Shown here in pieces: positions 43,383 to 51,658 of a stretch of 64,000 nt of DNA. This DNA comes from UMGS1889 sp964540575 (GTDB taxonomy: Bacteria; Bacillota; Clostridia; Oscillospirales; Ruminococcaceae): the NCBI GenBank assembly GCA_964540575.1, contig CAZINI010000002.1, positions 62,001 to 126,000 on the forward strand. Direction: 5' to 3'. Below the pieces are notes generated by a model that was given only the letters and a program-made list of their open reading frames with translations, made no database searches and was not told where the DNA came from. Each line of letters starts with the position of its first letter. Positions within the stretch are counted from its first letter, which is position 1. Both the position numbers and the translations under genes were made by a program.

Positions 43383-44426
43383 TTATTTTACGCCGTAAAT
43401 TGATGCCAGAGTAACGGTTTTTCTTGCCCAGTTTTCGTGTACCTTGACCTCGTTCATACGTCCTCCCGAAGGGCTTTTTGCCACTGCTAAGCCGCTGTCG
43501 TTCCAGTTGAGTATACTGAGAGCGTCCTTGTAATCCTCTTCGGAAACGCTGAGAGATTCGTTGATAACAGGCAGCTGTGTAGGGTGGATAGCGGTCTTTC
43601 CAATGAAACCGTTGAGCCTGTCAAGCTCCAGCTCCGCACGAAGCCCCTTTGCCCACTGACCGTCGGGGTCGTTTCCGAAATATTCCCAGACGGGGGCAGA
43701 AACCACATAATCCCGTCCGAAAACATTGAAAATATCCGCAAGAGTGTTCCTCACAACGGTTATATCGTAAATGGTGCGGTCGGCGGGTCGGCGGAAGCCG
43801 AAGCGGCTGCAAAAGTCATTGCCGCCCACACGGATATTCAGCACAAGCTTCGAGATGGTGTCAACGGCAGACTTTATCTCGGTAATAGCCTGCAAGCGGC
43901 TTTTCAGGTCGATGACCTCCGTTGATTCGAGAATGGGCATACAGTAAATGTTCTGCTTGCCGCTGTTTATTTCCGTCATGACCTCAATGTACGAGGCGGC
44001 GTTTCGGCGGTCGAATTTCGGCAGGATAAAGCCTGTCAGCAGTTCGTAATCGCATATTTTTTCGTAGATACGCAGAAGCTGTTCGGCGGAACGTACACGC
44101 ACAAAGAGCAGGGGAAGCTCGCTTTTACGAACATTTTCGAGAATTATTTCCCGATATATCTTTTCAAATGTGTCAAAAAGGCAGTTTTCCGCCTCTTCAA
44201 CGAAATTATCCCCAACGCTGTCCTCCAGACAGAGGGAAACCGACCGCAGCCCCGCATACTTTTTCGTGGTGATAAAGTCCGCAGCTTTGGGGTTCAGGGC
44301 AGGACAGTAGAGCAGTCCTCCGAGGGCATATTGGAGAACGAATTTATCGTTATGAGCCTTGTCGGAACGCTTGGTGAAGCTTGCCGATGAGGCGGGTCTT
44401 GCTATATTTACAAAGCTGTTGTCCAT
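43383..44426 (-). CDS. HpcH/HpaI (CitE-like) C-C bond lyase of the Ter module
   Basis: 347 residues, TIM-barrel lyase of the citrate-lyase-beta-like family. Seen: GGLLYCPALNPKAADFITTK, SVSLCLEDSVGDN (metal-binding Glu-Asp), RVRSAEQL, ILPKFDRRNA, LNIRVGGNDFCSRFG and IGKTAIHPTQLPVINESL. It belongs to the C-C_Bond_Lyase type found in Ter clusters. It probably makes or breaks a carbon bond in the predicted metabolite. It follows the TerD/beta-helix gene by 17 nt. Confidence 0.87.
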   Translation of the reverse strand: MDNSFVNIARPASSASFTKRSDKAHNDKFVLQYALGGLLYCPALNPKAADFITTKKYAGLRSVSLCLEDSVGDNFVEEAENCLFDTFEKIYREIILENVRKSELPLLFVRVRSAEQLLRIYEKICDYELLTGFILPKFDRRNAASYIEVMTEINSGKQNIYCMPILESTEVIDLKSRLQAITEIKSAVDTISKLVLNIRVGGNDFCSRFGFRRPADRTIYDITVVRNTLADIFNVFGRDYVVSAPVWEYFGNDPDGQWAKGLRAELELDRLNGFIGKTAIHPTQLPVINESLSVSEEDYKDALSILNWNDSGLAVAKSPSGGRMNEVKVHENWARKTVTLASIYGVK

Positions 44427-44443
44427 TATATTGTCCTTTCAAG

Positions 44444-45706
44444 TCACACTATTTGTAAGCCCGTGCTTTCGCAGAGCCGTCTTAAGCCGTCCCGATAGCC
44501 TGCACCGACGCAGCAAAGCTTCCAGTTGTTTTTGTAGCGGTAGAATTCCACCGCAACGATCGTTGTTTCCATCAGCAGATTATCGGGGGAGAAAACCAGA
44601 GTGTTTTTCCCCTTTAAGGTGAATGTCAGCCCCTTGACCTTGGAAAAGTTTCGGCGGGGGTCGTCCCCGTAAACGGAATAGGCAAGGGAAATTCTTTCGA
44701 TATGGTCGGGTATTTTCGTGAGATCAACGGTCACGGTCCTGTCGGGGCTTTTGTCGTCATAGCTGATGCTGCCGCACTTCGACCGAGTGTTCCCGAAAAA
44801 TACAAGGCAGTCGTCCTCGGTTGCTTTTGCGTTTTTATCCAGCATAAAGGTGTAGGCGTCTATCTCCATATCGGCGGGATAGCTTGCCGAAAAGCTGATT
44901 TCGGCTTTATCTCCGAGATAATCGGCGGCGGAGATACGCTGACCTCTTGTGAGGGGGACAGTCGTTCCCGTGGGGGCGGTCCTTTCCGATGGGCGGGACA
45001 CTTTGCTGTATCCCGAAAGCTGATTTCTCGTCAGCACCACGGAGCGTCCCTCGTTGGGTGCGGTCACCGTTTGCGGAGCAGCCTTGAATACTGAAGCCCC
45101 GTCGGTAAAGGAGGACGCATCGCCGTCCGCAGTGCCGAAGATATACGCACGCCTGTTCAGCTCCGACTTAAAGATAACATCTCCGTAAAGATATGTACCC
45201 CGACGCAGCGGTTCGGTGGTGACAGTGACCGTTCCCGCACCTGCCGCTATCTTTGCGGGGGAGAAGGTCACATCCTTTGCGGTGGATATTATCTCAGTTT
45301 CCGCCGGGACGCAAAGCTCCATTTTAAAGGTGTTTTTCTGTCCGTCGGGGAATTTTCCCAGCTTGATATTGACGGGAACGCCCCAGTAGCCGTCCTCGCT
45401 GCCCATTCCACGGACAGCACCGATTATCTCAACATTTTCCGCAGTGACCCCGGGGGCAGTGCAGACGATAGCGAATGAGGCATTGTCACGGGGCTGTCCC
45501 GTAAGCTCTATCCGCAGATTTTTCAGGCGGACATTGGGTGCGGAAACGGTCAGCACCGTGCCGTTTTTCGCCCACAGAGTAGTGTTGTTTCCCGTGACAG
45601 TGCAGGGCTTGGTAATAACAAAAGGTCCTTCAAATTCGCCGCAGGGCAGGGAAGCCGCACCTCCTATCGGGACGTTGCTCAGAATTTCGTCCACCGTATC
45701 AGCCAT
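44444..45706 (-). CDS. TerD domain protein with N-terminal beta-helix region
   Basis: 420 residues from ATG 45706, with AGGGGG upstream; a longer frame to 45796 lacks a site. Residues 1-115 show a parallel beta-helix pattern (SLPCGEFEGPFVITKPCTV, TTLWAKNGTVLTVSAPNV, LKNLRIEL). A middle beta-rich region resembles YrhP-like or Ig-type sheets. Residues about 255-420 form a TerD domain (LTRGQRISAADYLGD, DLTKIPDHIERISLAYSVYG, YRYKNNWKLCCVGAGYRDGL). The canonical DFDLD calcium motif is weak here (DMEIDAY). It heads the biosynthetic operon with its own promoter. Confidence 0.8.
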   Translation of the reverse strand: MADTVDEILSNVPIGGAASLPCGEFEGPFVITKPCTVTGNNTTLWAKNGTVLTVSAPNVRLKNLRIELTGQPRDNASFAIVCTAPGVTAENVEIIGAVRGMGSEDGYWGVPVNIKLGKFPDGQKNTFKMELCVPAETEIISTAKDVTFSPAKIAAGAGTVTVTTEPLRRGTYLYGDVIFKSELNRRAYIFGTADGDASSFTDGASVFKAAPQTVTAPNEGRSVVLTRNQLSGYSKVSRPSERTAPTGTTVPLTRGQRISAADYLGDKAEISFSASYPADMEIDAYTFMLDKNAKATEDDCLVFFGNTRSKCGSISYDDKSPDRTVTVDLTKIPDHIERISLAYSVYGDDPRRNFSKVKGLTFTLKGKNTLVFSPDNLLMETTIVAVEFYRYKNNWKLCCVGAGYRDGLRRLCESTGLQIV

Positions 45707-45767
45707 ATAATATCCCCCTTTCGCACAGTTTTTCCGATACACTTCCTTCGGTATCGCATACATTAAC

Positions 45768-45796
45768 ATTATATCATTTTGCAGATAGAAAATCAA
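45768..45796 (-). promoter_or_regulatory. Promoter of the Ter biosynthetic operon
   Basis: Minus strand TTGATT (complement of 45791-45796), 17 bp ending in TGA, TATAAT (complement of 45768-45773), an extended -10. It lies between the terminator of the upstream TerD operon and the 420-residue gene. Confidence 0.8.
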
Positions 45797-45814
45797 GGCG
45801 TTTTTAGGAAAATT

Positions 45815-45852
45815 TCACAAAAAAACTCTCCCGCCCCAAAGGAACGGGAGAG
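45815..45852 (-). terminator. Terminator of the Ca2+ ATPase-TerD operon
   Basis: Minus strand stem CTCTCCCG (complement of 45845-45852) and CGGGAGAG (complement of 45826-45833), loop TTCCTTTGGGG, then TTTTTTTGTG. Confidence 0.85.
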
Positions 45853-45865
45853 CCGAATACAAATA

Positions 45866-46450
45866 TTAAACATTAACACCGTAAGCACGGCAAAGAGCTT
45901 CCAGACCGCCGCTGTAACCTGCACCGACAGCGTTGAACTTCCACTCGCCGTTGTAGCGGTAAAGTTCGCATACGACCAGAGCGGTTTCGATGGAAAATTC
46001 CTCCATCAGGTCGTATCTGAGCATTTCCTCGCCGTTCATATCGTCATCGCTGTTACGCTTGCAGACTCTGACAAAGGCGTTGGAAACCTGTCCGAAATTC
46101 TGATGACGTGTGGCAGCCTCGTGGATAGTAACGGTAATTGCTATCTTCGAGATATTCTGAGGTATCTTCGTAAAGTCGATGAGGATAACCTCGTCATCGC
46201 CCTCGCCCTCGCCTGTGAGATTATCTCCCGTATGAACAACAGCTCCGTCATATCCCGTAAGATTGTTGTAGAAGATGAAGTCCTCGTCCTTCAGCACCTT
46301 GCCGTTTTCGCCCAGGAGGAACGCTGATGCGTCCAGGTCGAAATCGTAGCCGCCGTCATAGCTGTTTGTGTCCCAGCCCAGACCAACAAGAGCCTTTGTC
46401 ATTGATTTGTCAAGACTTACTCTTTGTCCCTTTGAAAGATTTACACCCAT
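45866..46450 (-). CDS. terD: TerD family calcium-binding stress protein
   Basis: 194 residues, canonical TerD: VNLSKGQRVSLDK, GLGWDTNSYDGGYDFDLDAS (calcium-binding Asp cluster, about 27-45), VHTGDNLTGEGEGDDE, FTKIPQNISKIAITVTIHEA and YRYNGEWKFNAVGAGYSGGL. TerD binds Ca2+ at its Asp-rich loops. It is the last gene before the terminator of this operon. Despite the name, tellurite resistance is not implied. Confidence 0.95.
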   Translation of the reverse strand: MGVNLSKGQRVSLDKSMTKALVGLGWDTNSYDGGYDFDLDASAFLLGENGKVLKDEDFIFYNNLTGYDGAVVHTGDNLTGEGEGDDEVILIDFTKIPQNISKIAITVTIHEAATRHQNFGQVSNAFVRVCKRNSDDDMNGEEMLRYDLMEEFSIETALVVCELYRYNGEWKFNAVGAGYSGGLEALCRAYGVNV

Positions 46451-46507
46451 ATTAATACCTTCCTTTCAGAGTTCAGAGGTTTTCTCCGTTTGACCCCAAG
46501 CGTTTTA

Positions 46508-47098
46508 TTACTGATAACGTCTTGCAATGTCGGAGATACCGTTGTCATTGGTGCCTTCGCCCACTGCACTGAACTTCCATTCGCCGTTGTATCTGTAAAC
46601 CTCGCCGAATATCATAGCAGTCTTGCCGCTGTAATTATCGGTGAGATTGAACTTGCAAAGCTCTTTATTTGTATCGGCATCGACAATTCGGATAAATGCA
46701 TTCTGTATCATTCCGAAATGCTGAGCTCTTTCTCTCGCCTGATAGATAGTTACCGCAATAACGATCCTCTCGCAGTACTGAGGAACGTCCCGCAGGTCGA
46801 TCATGATCTGCTCGTCGTCGCCGTCGCCTGCACCTGTCAGGTTATCGCCCATATGCTGAACAGAACCGCTCTTGTGCTTTAAATTGTTATAGAAAACGTA
46901 ATCGTCCTTGTTGGCAAGCTTGCCGCCTGCGGAAAGGAGAAGTGCGGAAGCGTCACAGTCAATATCCTGCGGCTTTGGTGCAAAAAGTCCCCGCTTCTGA
47001 ACAACTTCGTCCCAGCCCAGACCTACTACAACTCTTTTCAGAGATGAATTTCCTTTTGTAAGGTCAACCTTCTGACCCTTCTGAAGATTAACAGACAT
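46508..47098 (-). CDS. TerD family protein, divergent calcium site
   Basis: 196 residues: VNLQKGQKVDLTKGNSS, GLGWDEVVQKRG, then DIDCDASALLL in place of DFDLDAS, and NNLKHKSGSVQHMGDNLTG, DLRDVPQYCERIVIAVTIYQ, YRYNGEWKFSAVGEG. A small insertion (KRGLFAPKPQ) precedes the calcium loop. It resembles the TerX-like TerD subgroup. 57 nt separate it from the TerD gene downstream. Confidence 0.92.
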   Translation of the reverse strand: MSVNLQKGQKVDLTKGNSSLKRVVVGLGWDEVVQKRGLFAPKPQDIDCDASALLLSAGGKLANKDDYVFYNNLKHKSGSVQHMGDNLTGAGDGDDEQIMIDLRDVPQYCERIVIAVTIYQARERAQHFGMIQNAFIRIVDADTNKELCKFNLTDNYSGKTAMIFGEVYRYNGEWKFSAVGEGTNDNGISDIARRYQ

Positions 47099-47123
47099 AG
47101 CTTTTACAGTCCTTTCTTTATGG

Positions 47124-47954
47124 TTATGTATGTACGGATACCGTTGATTGGGCAGGCATATACGATGATCCTATCATAGAATTATACACCTTGATGGTGG
47201 GGGCAAGCCAAACCTGTCCCGTTCCACGGTATACGTTCACAAGTCCCTCGCCGCTGACAGCAGAGCCGATAAGCGTCTTAGCCGAACGTTCAACGGTGAA
47301 GTTGATGCCGCCTGTTCTGAGAACGGCAAAGTTGCCGTCCACCTTGAGCACATCGTTGTTAAGCTCAATTATTTCGATCTCCGCCATAGGAACGGCACAT
47401 TCGAGAACGACAAGTCCCGGACCTCTCAGTGAGGTCTGGAAAATGCCCTCGCCGCCCAGTGCTGCCGAGGAAAGATTTTTCTGCATAAACGCACTGACAT
47501 TCACGCTGCCCTGTGCCGCAAAGAACATTCCCTTGTCAACGATTATTTCCTCGCCCGCCTGAAGCTCAAGAGTCAGCAGATGCTTGAAAGTAGGCTCCAG
47601 AACGACCATTCCTGTGCCGCTGTATTCGGGCTGAGCAGCCGCTTCGCCCGTTACCGCACCTGTGAACATTCTGCCGAGAAGATTTCCGGGAGTAACGCCC
47701 GAGATCATTTCAAGATTTCCCTGGAAATAGCTCATAGCCCCCGGCTCGACCTTAACGGTGTCGTTGTTCAGGTATATGGCAGCCTGACGCACCCGCATAT
47801 TCTGCTTTTCCATAAAATACATTTTTTCGGCGGCGTATGCATCGTTTCCGCCCAGCAGCTTCTGATATTCAAGAATGTCTACCTTCATATTCTTGTTGGA
47901 GCTGGTGTCTATTATCTTAATGTTTTCACGAGTACCCACTGCGTTGTAATTCAT
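47124..47954 (-). CDS. AIM24/DUF124 family protein
   Basis: 276 residues. N-terminal linker region, then the AIM24 beta-rich core: VKVEPGAMSYFQGNLEM, GRMFTGAVTGEAAAQPEYSG, IIVDKGMFFAAQGSVNVS and GEGLVNVYRGTGQVWLAPT. AIM24-type proteins are cytosolic or peripheral and of unknown function; they recur in Ter clusters. The start lies after a possible hairpin at 47991-48026; the stop is 25 nt before the next TerD gene. Confidence 0.85.
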   Translation of the reverse strand: MNYNAVGTRENIKIIDTSSNKNMKVDILEYQKLLGGNDAYAAEKMYFMEKQNMRVRQAAIYLNNDTVKVEPGAMSYFQGNLEMISGVTPGNLLGRMFTGAVTGEAAAQPEYSGTGMVVLEPTFKHLLTLELQAGEEIIVDKGMFFAAQGSVNVSAFMQKNLSSAALGGEGIFQTSLRGPGLVVLECAVPMAEIEIIELNNDVLKVDGNFAVLRTGGINFTVERSAKTLIGSAVSGEGLVNVYRGTGQVWLAPTIKVYNSMIGSSYMPAQSTVSVHT

Positions 47955-47990
47955 TTTTCGCTGACCCTCCCATCATATCCGACTGCGTAC

Positions 47991-48026
47991 GGTGTGTTTT
48001 GCCCCGATTTGCGGAGAAAACACACC
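47991..48026. other. Hairpin between terD and the AIM24 gene
   Basis: A perfect 10-bp stem GGTGTGTTTT (47991-48000) and AAAACACACC (48017-48026) with a 16-nt loop lies in the 97-nt gap. On the minus strand no T-run follows, so it is more likely an mRNA processing or stabilising hairpin than a terminator. Confidence 0.5.
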
Positions 48027-48051
48027 AAACGGCATTTTTTTATGCTGTTTA

Positions 48052-48633
48052 TCAGCCTGCGTTTACGCCAAAATTCTGGCAGAGAGCAGCAAGACCGCCG
48101 CTGAAGCCGCTGCCGATAGCGTTGAACTTCCATTCGCCGTTATTGCGGTAAAGCTCTGCTACGACAACAGCAGTTTCAATGGAGAAGTCCTCGCCCAGGT
48201 CAAAGCGGAGAAGCTCCTCGCCTGTTGCCTCGTTAACGATTCTGATGAATGCGTTGGAAACCTGACCGAAGTTCTGACGTCTTGTTTCGGAGTCGTAGAT
48301 GGTTACGGTAAAGTCTATCTTGGAGATATTTGCGGGAACTGCGGCAAGGTCTACCTTGATCTGCTCATCGTCGCCGTCGCCTGCACCTGTCAGGTTATCG
48401 CCGAGATGCTCAACAGCACCGCTTGCATGCTTGAGGTTGCTGTAGAAAACAAAGTCAGCATCGGAATTTACCTTGCCCGAATCGCCCAGCAGGAAAACTG
48501 CTGCGTCCAGGTCGAAATCTGCACCGCCGTCATACTTGTTTGTGTCCCAGCCAAGACCTACGAGCACCTTTGTAAGACCGGGGTTTGTTTTTGTCAGATC
48601 GATCTTCTGACCCTTCTGTAAACTGATTGCCAT
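48052..48633 (-). CDS. terD: TerD family calcium-binding stress protein
   Basis: 193 residues: ISLQKGQKIDLTKTNPGL, LGWDTNKYDGGADFDLDAAV (calcium loop), EHLGDNLTGAGDGDDEQ, DLAAVPANISKIDFTVTIYD and YRNNGEWKFNAIGSGFSGGL. About 55-60% like the TerD at 45866 by eye. It starts 18 nt after the Ca2+ ATPase stop, which suggests the ATPase and TerD are co-expressed and may act on the same Ca2+ pool. Confidence 0.95.
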   Translation of the reverse strand: MAISLQKGQKIDLTKTNPGLTKVLVGLGWDTNKYDGGADFDLDAAVFLLGDSGKVNSDADFVFYSNLKHASGAVEHLGDNLTGAGDGDDEQIKVDLAAVPANISKIDFTVTIYDSETRRQNFGQVSNAFIRIVNEATGEELLRFDLGEDFSIETAVVVAELYRNNGEWKFNAIGSGFSGGLAALCQNFGVNAG

Positions 48634-48651
48634 AATTGACCACTCCTTAAT

Positions 48652-51378
48652 TTATTTAGATTTTGCGTTTGGTTTTACGATAAGCTTTCTCACCATATCA
48701 ACGGGAATGATAGTTATCGCCATAACGAGGATAACAGCCCACTGAGTGAGGTTGAGAGGTACACAGTTCATTACCTTTCCGCCTACATAGATCATAAGTA
48801 TCTGTACGACGGTGATAATGCCGAGTATCTTTAAAAATCCCGAATTCTTTCCGATATTGTCGAAAAGATTGAGCTTTTCCGTTCTTGCATTGAACGCATT
48901 GAAAACGGCTATGAAGATGAACAGTGCGAAATATCCCGAGAAGAGTGCATCATATGTGCTGACTGCTTCGGGGTGAGGGATATTGATAAGGGTATCGGTG
49001 GAAACATTTGCAAAGAAGTGCTGGAGAGGAGTTGCAAGCAGGAATGACATACTGAGCAGCAGTGCCCATGCAGCACCTGTGAATATTTCCGACCACATAT
49101 AGCTCGAAACGATCTTTTCGTTTCTCGATTTGGGCTTTTCCTGCATAAATCTGGAAAGTGCGGGCTCGCCGCCGAATGCCAGTGCAGCAAGTGTGTCCAT
49201 TACAAGATTTACCCAGAGTATCTGAGTGATGGAAAGCGGGTTATCCATACCGAGGAGCGGGCAGATAAAGGAAACCGCAACCGCTGCCACGTTAATGGTA
49301 AGCTGGAAGATGATGAATTTTCTGATGGAATTGAAAATTGTACGTCCGTACAGGATAGCCTTGTCGATGGAGTTGAAGTTGTCGTCCAGGATAACAATGT
49401 CGGACGCTTCCTTTGCGACCTCGGTGCCGCCGCCCATTGCGAAGCCAACGTCTGCCTTTTTCAGGGCGGGGGAGTCGTTAACGCCGTCGCCTGTCATACC
49501 TGCAACAAGGTCAAGCTCCTGTGCAATGCGGACAAGCCTTGATTTGTCGGAGGGAAGTGCTCTGGAAATAACTCTCAGGCGGGGGAGAATGCCCTTGATC
49601 TCGTCGTCGGACAGTCCCGCAAGCTCGTCGGAGGTAAGTGTAACGGCATCGGGAATGTCGATGATACCCGCTTCCTTTGCGATAGCACAAGCAGTGTCCT
49701 TTCTGTCGCCCGTTATCATAACGACCTGAACGCCCGCACTGTGTACCTCCTTGATAGCAGTCACGGACTCGGGACGGACTTCATCTCTGATACCGAGAAT
49801 GCCCACAAGAGTCCAGTCGCCGTCGGGGAGCTTTTCGCTTTCGGGGTCTATCTCCTTATCGGAAACAGCCAGTGCAAGAACACGGATAGCACGTTCCGCC
49901 AGCTCGGTCATTTTGCTGTCGATGACCCAGTTTCCGGTCACGGATTCCTTTTCGCCCTTGGAATTGTAGAAGCTTGTGCAGCGGGCGGTGATACGCTCGG
50001 GAGCACCCTTTATAAGGGTAAATTTCTTGCCCTGATAGCTTACTGTTGTAGCGGAATACTTGTTGTCGCTGTTGAAGGGGATATTTGCGATCTTTTCAAC
50101 GCCCTCGGGTGCACTGCTGCCTATTGCAAAGCTGAGCACAGCACGTTCGGTAGCGTTTCCGCCTATTGCTCTGCCCTCGTTGATAACGGAGGTAGAGTTG
50201 TCGATAATGGACATAGCAAGCATATCCTTAAGCTTGCCCTCGGTTTCATTTACGGACTTGTATTCCGTGCCGAAGCCGTCAACGAAGGTAACGACCTCCA
50301 GCTGACCCTTGGTGATAGTACCTGTTTTATCCGAGAAAAGGATATTCAGCGAGCCTGCTGTTTCAATACCGTTTATCTTGCGGACAAGAACGTTGTCCTT
50401 GAGCATTTTGCCCATATTCTGAGCGGAAACGATAGCTATCATCAGCGGCAGACCCTCGGGGACAGCCATTACGATGATGATTACCGCAAGGATAACAGCG
50501 TCCAGCACGTTTGTGATAAGTGCGGGGAGCAGTTCATTGCCGGGCTGACCGAAGAATGCACCTGCACCGCCGGGATATTCGATGAAAATTCTTGAAATAA
50601 GAAGAGCCACGGCGATTGCGATACCGCCGATATAGCCGAATTTTGAGATGCCGTTTGCCAGGTCGGAAAGCTTTACCTTAAGGGGTGAATCTCTCTCGTC
50701 GTCCTGCTGCAGCTCGGCGGCGATCTTTCCGTATTCGGACTTGTCGCCTACGGTAGTTGCCTTCATTACGGCATTTCCCGAGCAGACGATAGTACCTCTG
50801 AACACCTTGTATTCGTTGAGAGTGTCGAGAGCCTTGCCCTCTTCTTCAACGTAATCCTCGGGCATAACTTTTTTGGTTGCTTCCTTGGATTCGCCGTTCA
50901 GGACGGACTGATCGACCTTGATAGTTCCGTCTGCAAGCACACCGTCGGCGGGAATTTTATCTCCCGACTGGAGCAGGATGTAGTCGCCGCTTACAATGTC
51001 ATCAATGGGAATTTCCACGATAGCACCGTCACGGTAAACCTTGCAGAGTATCCTTGAAGCTTCGTCCTGAAGCTTCTGGAATGCATTTTCGTTGTTATAC
51101 TCGGAAATGGTGGAAACGAAGGTCGCAAGAATGACTGCAAGGGCAATTCCCAAAGGCTCGTACCATTCAACGTCGGTGCTGATAACGCCCGTAACGCCGA
51201 GGATGTAGATAGCAACATTGATAAGCAGGGCAACGATGAGTATCTTTATCATCGGATCCTCGAAATTGCCTTTCAGCTTATCCCAGAAGGATTCGCCCTT
51301 AGTTTCCGAAAGCTTGTTGCTTCCGTTTTTCGCACGGGACTCTTCGACCTCGGCAGAGGTAAGTCCTTTAAAATCCAT
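48652..51378 (-). CDS. Calcium-translocating P-type ATPase (PMCA type)
   Basis: 908 residues with about ten membrane segments. Phosphorylation motif SDKTGTITKG (Asp350), PEGLP of membrane segment 4 (about 306-310), TGDGVNDSPALKKADVG in the hinge, and actuator TGES-like NGES (164-167). Type IIB (PMCA) Ca2+ exporters match this. It exports Ca2+ using ATP. First gene of the TerD operon, with GGAGG before the ATG. The link with Ca2+-binding TerD proteins is known from Ter systems. Confidence 0.92.
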   Translation of the reverse strand: MDFKGLTSAEVEESRAKNGSNKLSETKGESFWDKLKGNFEDPMIKILIVALLINVAIYILGVTGVISTDVEWYEPLGIALAVILATFVSTISEYNNENAFQKLQDEASRILCKVYRDGAIVEIPIDDIVSGDYILLQSGDKIPADGVLADGTIKVDQSVLNGESKEATKKVMPEDYVEEEGKALDTLNEYKVFRGTIVCSGNAVMKATTVGDKSEYGKIAAELQQDDERDSPLKVKLSDLANGISKFGYIGGIAIAVALLISRIFIEYPGGAGAFFGQPGNELLPALITNVLDAVILAVIIIVMAVPEGLPLMIAIVSAQNMGKMLKDNVLVRKINGIETAGSLNILFSDKTGTITKGQLEVVTFVDGFGTEYKSVNETEGKLKDMLAMSIIDNSTSVINEGRAIGGNATERAVLSFAIGSSAPEGVEKIANIPFNSDNKYSATTVSYQGKKFTLIKGAPERITARCTSFYNSKGEKESVTGNWVIDSKMTELAERAIRVLALAVSDKEIDPESEKLPDGDWTLVGILGIRDEVRPESVTAIKEVHSAGVQVVMITGDRKDTACAIAKEAGIIDIPDAVTLTSDELAGLSDDEIKGILPRLRVISRALPSDKSRLVRIAQELDLVAGMTGDGVNDSPALKKADVGFAMGGGTEVAKEASDIVILDDNFNSIDKAILYGRTIFNSIRKFIIFQLTINVAAVAVSFICPLLGMDNPLSITQILWVNLVMDTLAALAFGGEPALSRFMQEKPKSRNEKIVSSYMWSEIFTGAAWALLLSMSFLLATPLQHFFANVSTDTLINIPHPEAVSTYDALFSGYFALFIFIAVFNAFNARTEKLNLFDNIGKNSGFLKILGIITVVQILMIYVGGKVMNCVPLNLTQWAVILVMAITIIPVDMVRKLIVKPNAKSK

Positions 51379-51503
51379 TTAACAATTCCTCCAATACAGC
51401 AGATTTGTTTCTTCTCGGGATATTTTACCTTGTTCTATGTAAAAATATTCCGAAGATAGCATATCTGCAATTTAAATCAAGCGTTTTTATTTGCTTTAGC
51501 AAT

Positions 51504-51532
51504 ATTATACAGCATATAATGATGGTTGTAAA
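51504..51532 (-). promoter_or_regulatory. Promoter of the Ca2+ ATPase-TerD operon
   Basis: Minus strand TTTACA (complement of 51527-51532), 17 bp, TATAAT (complement of 51504-51509); leader of about 120 nt to the ATPase ATG. Confidence 0.8.
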
Positions 51533-51617
51533 GCGAAAAGAAAAACTTTCATCAGATTTTCACAATGTTTTAGAAAAGATAAAGTATAAAGGCAGTAAAA
51601 TCCCACTTTTCACGCTA

Positions 51618-51645
51618 AACTCAACACTCAACACTTAACACTCAA
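51618..51645 (-). repeat. Heptamer tandem repeat copy 2 (four units)
   Basis: On the minus strand TTGAGTG, TTAAGTG, TTGAGTG, TTGAGTT, starting 13 nt after the stop of the kinase gene, with TTTAGCGTGAAAAGTGG following. Same sense relation as the other two copies. Confidence 0.75.
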
Positions 51646-51658
51646 CATTTCAAAGCCG

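Noticed and set aside
44444..48633. Tellurite resistance as the function of the TerD proteins
   Set aside because: TerD names come from plasmid tellurite phenotypes; no terC or terB was seen and the gene set fits a broader Ca2+/stress system.
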